Notes under the pieces: model-generated | What the model was told of the DNA's origin: nothing | Databases searched by the model: none | Seen by the model: the letters and a program-made list of their open reading frames with translations, nothing else | In this document: one piece after another, positions 4,867 through 7,656 of the stretch | Layout: each line of letters opens with the position of its first letter | Numbering within the stretch: position 1 is the first letter of the stretch | NCBI GenBank assembly: GCA_002293965.1 | Contig: DBEG01000041.1 | Span: 570-8,225 of the forward strand | DNA from: Actinobacteria bacterium UBA912 | GTDB lineage: Bacteria > Actinomycetota > Coriobacteriia > Anaerosomatales > UBA912 | Reading direction: 5' to 3' | DNA: 7,656 bases | Program-made: the position numbers and the translations under genes

Positions 4867-6987
4867 CTACCTTACGAAGCCCATGGCCACCAGCAGTACG
4901 TCGATGATCTTAATCGCGACGAACGGGACAACAATGCCCCCCGCCCCATAAATGAGCAGGTTTCGCCGCAAGAGCCGCTCGGCGCCGACTGCGCGGTACG
5001 CCACGCCGCGCAGCGCGAGGGGCACGAGCGCGATGATGATGAGCGCGTTGTAAACGACGGCGCTTAATATCGCACTCTCGGCCGAGTGGAGCCGCATGAT
5101 ATTGAGCGCTTGCAGCTGCGGGTACGCGTCGACGAAGAGTGCCGGGACGATGGCGAAGTACTTCGCGACGTCGTTAGAAATCGAGAACGTGGTAAGCGCA
5201 CCACGCGTCATGAGCATCTGCTTGCCGATCTCAATAATCTCGATGAGTTTCGTGGGGTTGCTGTCAAGGTCGACCATGTTGCCGGCTTCCTTGGCGGCCG
5301 ATGTCCCGCTGTTCATCGCGACGCCGACATCGGCTTGCGCGAGAGCTGGGGCATCATTGGTGCCATCGCCAATCATCGCGACCAAGCGGCCCGAATGCTG
5401 CTCTCTGCGGATGAGGTCAAGCTTTGCCTCGGGTGTGGCCTGCGCGAGGAAGTCATCGACGCCGGCCTCGTGCGCGATGACCGCCGCAGTCACCGGGTTG
5501 TCACCGGTGATCATCACGGTCCGGATGCCCATCGCGCGCAACTGCTCGAAGCGCTCCCGGATACCTCCCTTCACCACGTCCTTCAGGTGGACCACGCCGA
5601 GGATAGCCGCGTTGCGCGCGACGACCAGCGGGGTTCCTCCCTGCCGCGACACGCCATCGACCAGGCCCGTGAGGTCATCCGGGACGGCTCCCCCCGCCGC
5701 TTTGACCCATGCGACTACCGCATCGGAAGCACCCTTGCGAATACTGTGTCCTCCGACGTCCACTCCGCTCATGCGCGTAGAGGCCGAGAACGGGACGAAC
5801 GTCGCGCCCTCGGCTGCGAGGTCGCGCGCCCTAAACCCGTAGCGTTTCGCGAGCACGACTATCGAGCGTCCCTCGGGCGTCTCGTCGGGTAGAGACGCGA
5901 GCTGCGCGTCGTCGGCGAGCGATTTCTCCGAGACGTCCGCGACCGGGAGGAACTCGGTCGCCTGTCGGTTGCCGAAGGTGATGGTGCCGGTCTTATCGAG
6001 CAGCAGGGTGTCGACGTCTCCTGCGGCCTCGACGGCGCGCCCCGACATCGCTAGGACGTTGTGGCGCACAAGACGGTCCATCCCCGCGATGCCGATGGCC
6101 GACAGCAGGCCGCCGATCGTGGTGGGGATGAGGCAGACAAGCAAGGCGATGAGCACGACGACGCTCACGTGTTGTCCGGCGTAGTCTGCAAAGGCAGCCA
6201 GAGTCACGACCACGAGCAGGAAGATGATCGTGAGACCGGCAAGTAGCACTGTGAGTGCGATCTCGTTCGGTGTCTTCTTGCGCCTCGCGCCTTCCACCAA
6301 CGCGATCATGCGGTCGAGGAACGACTCACCCGGGTCGGACGTGATGCGCACAACGATCCGGTCGGAGAGTACGCGCGTGCCCCCGGTCACCGATGAGCGG
6401 TCACCTCCGCTCTCACGGATCACCGGCGCGGATTCGCCAGTGATGGCCGACTCATCGACCGATGCGATGCCCTCGATGACCTCGCCATCGCCAGGTATCA
6501 CCTCCCCCGTCTCGACCACGACGACATCGCCCCTCCTAAGCTGCGAAGCTGCGACCTCGCGCACTGAGCCGTCGTCGGTCAAGAGGCTGGCGGTCGCGTC
6601 CGCCTTCATGTTGCGAAGCGTCGCTGCCTGGGCCTTGCCCCTGCCCTCGGCCATTGCCTCGGCGAAATTCGCGAACAGCACCGTGAACCACAACCACACA
6701 GCCACAGTCCCGGTGAACAACGCCCCGCCCGTCCCTCCGATGAGCTCGATGAGCCAGTACCACGTGGCGACGACTGAACCCACCTGGACGACGAACATGA
6801 CAGGGTTGCGGATCATCATCCGTGGATCAAGTTTGCGCACGGCATCGAAGGCTGCCGCACTCACGAGAGCCGTCGAAACCAACTTGGCCGGCGGACGCGC
6901 GCCGGTGGAGGCGGAGGTCCCGCGCTCAGGTTCCGTTCCGGGACCTCCAGGTCTGACTTTGTCCACTATGCTTTCGCGTTCGGTCAC
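4867..6987 (-). CDS. kdpB: Potassium-transporting ATPase ATP-binding subunit KdpB
   Basis: KdpB is the P-type ATPase subunit that hydrolyses ATP to drive K+ through KdpA. All catalytic signatures are present: TGES at 183-186 in the actuator domain, whose serine is the inhibitory phosphorylation site in E. coli; CLIPTTIGG at 285-293 in membrane helix 4; phosphorylated aspartate D331 in DKTGT; the KGA nucleotide-site motif at 418-420; TGDNPVTA at 494-501; and GDGTNDAPA at 540-548. At 706 residues it is slightly longer than E. coli KdpB. The extra length is a Gly/Pro/Thr-rich N-terminal tail of about 24 residues, judged from the shift of the catalytic aspartate. Start is GTG at 6987-6985 with AGGAGT (6998-6993) five bases upstream, overlapping the kdpA stop. 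The stop TAG immediately precedes the GTG of kdpC. An intact, functional enzyme is expected. Confidence 0.98.
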   Translation of the reverse strand: MTERESIVDKVRPGGPGTEPERGTSASTGARPPAKLVSTALVSAAAFDAVRKLDPRMMIRNPVMFVVQVGSVVATWYWLIELIGGTGGALFTGTVAVWLWFTVLFANFAEAMAEGRGKAQAATLRNMKADATASLLTDDGSVREVAASQLRRGDVVVVETGEVIPGDGEVIEGIASVDESAITGESAPVIRESGGDRSSVTGGTRVLSDRIVVRITSDPGESFLDRMIALVEGARRKKTPNEIALTVLLAGLTIIFLLVVVTLAAFADYAGQHVSVVVLIALLVCLIPTTIGGLLSAIGIAGMDRLVRHNVLAMSGRAVEAAGDVDTLLLDKTGTITFGNRQATEFLPVADVSEKSLADDAQLASLPDETPEGRSIVVLAKRYGFRARDLAAEGATFVPFSASTRMSGVDVGGHSIRKGASDAVVAWVKAAGGAVPDDLTGLVDGVSRQGGTPLVVARNAAILGVVHLKDVVKGGIRERFEQLRAMGIRTVMITGDNPVTAAVIAHEAGVDDFLAQATPEAKLDLIRREQHSGRLVAMIGDGTNDAPALAQADVGVAMNSGTSAAKEAGNMVDLDSNPTKLIEIIEIGKQMLMTRGALTTFSISNDVAKYFAIVPALFVDAYPQLQALNIMRLHSAESAILSAVVYNALIIIALVPLALRGVAYRAVGAERLLRRNLLIYGAGGIVVPFVAIKIIDVLLVAMGFVR

Positions 6988-6996
6988 CGCAGACTC

Positions 6997-7656
6997 CTAA
7001 AACGTCGTTCCGTCTAGCATGAGCAGGTGCTCCACCACCGGCCCAAGCGCGAGAGCCGGGAAGTACGTGAGGGCGCCAACGACAAGGACGACCCCTACAA
7101 GCAGGCCCACGAACAATCCGCCTGTGGTTGGCAAGGTGCCGGCGGAGACAGGGAGCCGCTTCTTTGCCGAGAGCGAGCCGGCGATGGCGAGCACTGGTAC
7201 GATGAACAGGTAGCGGCCCACGAGCATGCCGAGCGCCAGTGTGAGGTTGTAGAAAGGGCTGTCCGCAGAGAGGCCCGCGAACGCGCTGCCGTTGTTCCCT
7301 GCGGCCGACGCAAACGCGTAAAGGATCTCCGTGAACCCGTGCGGGCCTCCGTTGAGCACTGCCGCACGCCCCGCGGACGTCAGAGTCGCGATAGCTGTGA
7401 GCACAAGGATCGACGCCGCGGCGGCCAATACGGCGAGCATTGCCATGCGTACCTCCCGCGATTCGATCTTCTTGCCGACGTATTCCGGTGTGCGTCCGAC
7501 CATGAGTCCGGCGATGAACACGGCCAGCAGCGCATACACGAGCATGCCCGCCAGGCCGACCCCCACCCCGCCGAACACGACCTCTCCGAGCAATATGTTC
7601 GTAAGCAAAGCACCACCGCCGAGTGGTGTAAAACTGCTATGCATCGCGATTACCGC
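6997..7656 (-). CDS. kdpA: Potassium-transporting ATPase K+-binding subunit KdpA, C-terminal part (cut by window edge)
   Basis: KdpA is the channel-like subunit, related to SKT-type K+ transporters, that selects and carries K+ across the membrane. The window holds the last 219 residues, about 40% of the usual length; the frame stays open to the right edge, reading AVIA before MHSSFTPLGG, so the ATG at 7644 is internal. Recognisable pieces are the end of the third pore loop (AMHSSFTPLGG), GEVVFGGVG, AGLMVGRTPEY.GKKI, and the fourth pore loop NNGSAFAG with its filter glycine (window residue 123), then the closing GTLPT, LFVGLL and PALALGPVVEHL segments. The stop TAG at 6999-6997 overlaps the kdpB ribosome-binding site, leaving a 9-base gap. 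The operon promoter and any kdpF lie outside the window. Confidence 0.97.
   Translation of the reverse strand, partial: AVIAMHSSFTPLGGGALLTNILLGEVVFGGVGVGLAGMLVYALLAVFIAGLMVGRTPEYVGKKIESREVRMAMLAVLAAAASILVLTAIATLTSAGRAAVLNGGPHGFTEILYAFASAAGNNGSAFAGLSADSPFYNLTLALGMLVGRYLFIVPVLAIAGSLSAKKRLPVSAGTLPTTGGLFVGLLVGVVLVVGALTYFPALALGPVVEHLLMLDGTTF

Noticed and set aside
5086..5892. 268-codon plus-strand reading frame opposite kdpB
   Set aside because: Shadow of kdpB, which carries every P-type ATPase signature over this span.
1..7656. CRISPR array, tRNA or rRNA gene, insertion sequence, or phage genes
   Set aside because: No regularly spaced repeats with unique spacers, no cloverleaf or rRNA signature, and no transposase or terminal inverted repeats were recognised on either strand.

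Overview
The window holds parts of two conserved operons on the minus strand, with one large surface-protein gene on the plus strand between them. At the left edge, reading leftward, are the start of nuoB (cut by the window edge) and all of nuoA, the opening genes of a proton-pumping NADH-quinone oxidoreductase (complex I) operon. An AT-rich divergent intergenic region (476-704) follows. It carries a plausible nuo promoter, a 7-bp inverted repeat around that promoter, and a leader that can be drawn as a three-way-junction RNA ending on the next gene's start codon.

From 705 to 3026 (+) lies a secreted modular protein: signal peptide, three carboxypeptidase-regulatory-like beta-sandwich repeats, two InlB B-type repeats, and three CWB2 cell-wall-binding repeats at the C-terminus. 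This is the usual layout of a non-covalently wall-attached surface protein. It ends tail-to-tail, 17 nt away, against the kdp operon.

The right half (7656 to 3044, minus strand) is kdpA (C-terminal part) - kdpB - kdpC - short kdpD, the ATP-driven high-affinity K+ uptake system. Spacing is tight (9, 0 and 20 nt) and kdpB, kdpC and kdpD all begin with non-ATG codons. KdpA forms the K+ path, KdpB hydrolyses ATP and KdpC stabilises the complex. The kdpD-like gene keeps only the KdpD N-terminal ATP-binding domain and a universal-stress-protein (Usp) domain. It has no membrane segments and no histidine kinase, and no kdpE lies in the window.

Organism (inference): GC-rich coding sequence, CWB2 repeats (typical of Gram-positive bacteria) and a complex I operon suggest a deep-branching actinobacterium, perhaps Coriobacteriia-like. 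Sequence reading alone cannot settle this. Most of the window is ordinary. The parts worth a second look are the structured leader of the surface-protein gene, the stand-alone KdpD sensor module, the mosaic repeat duplication and the hairpin formed by the two convergent stop codons.
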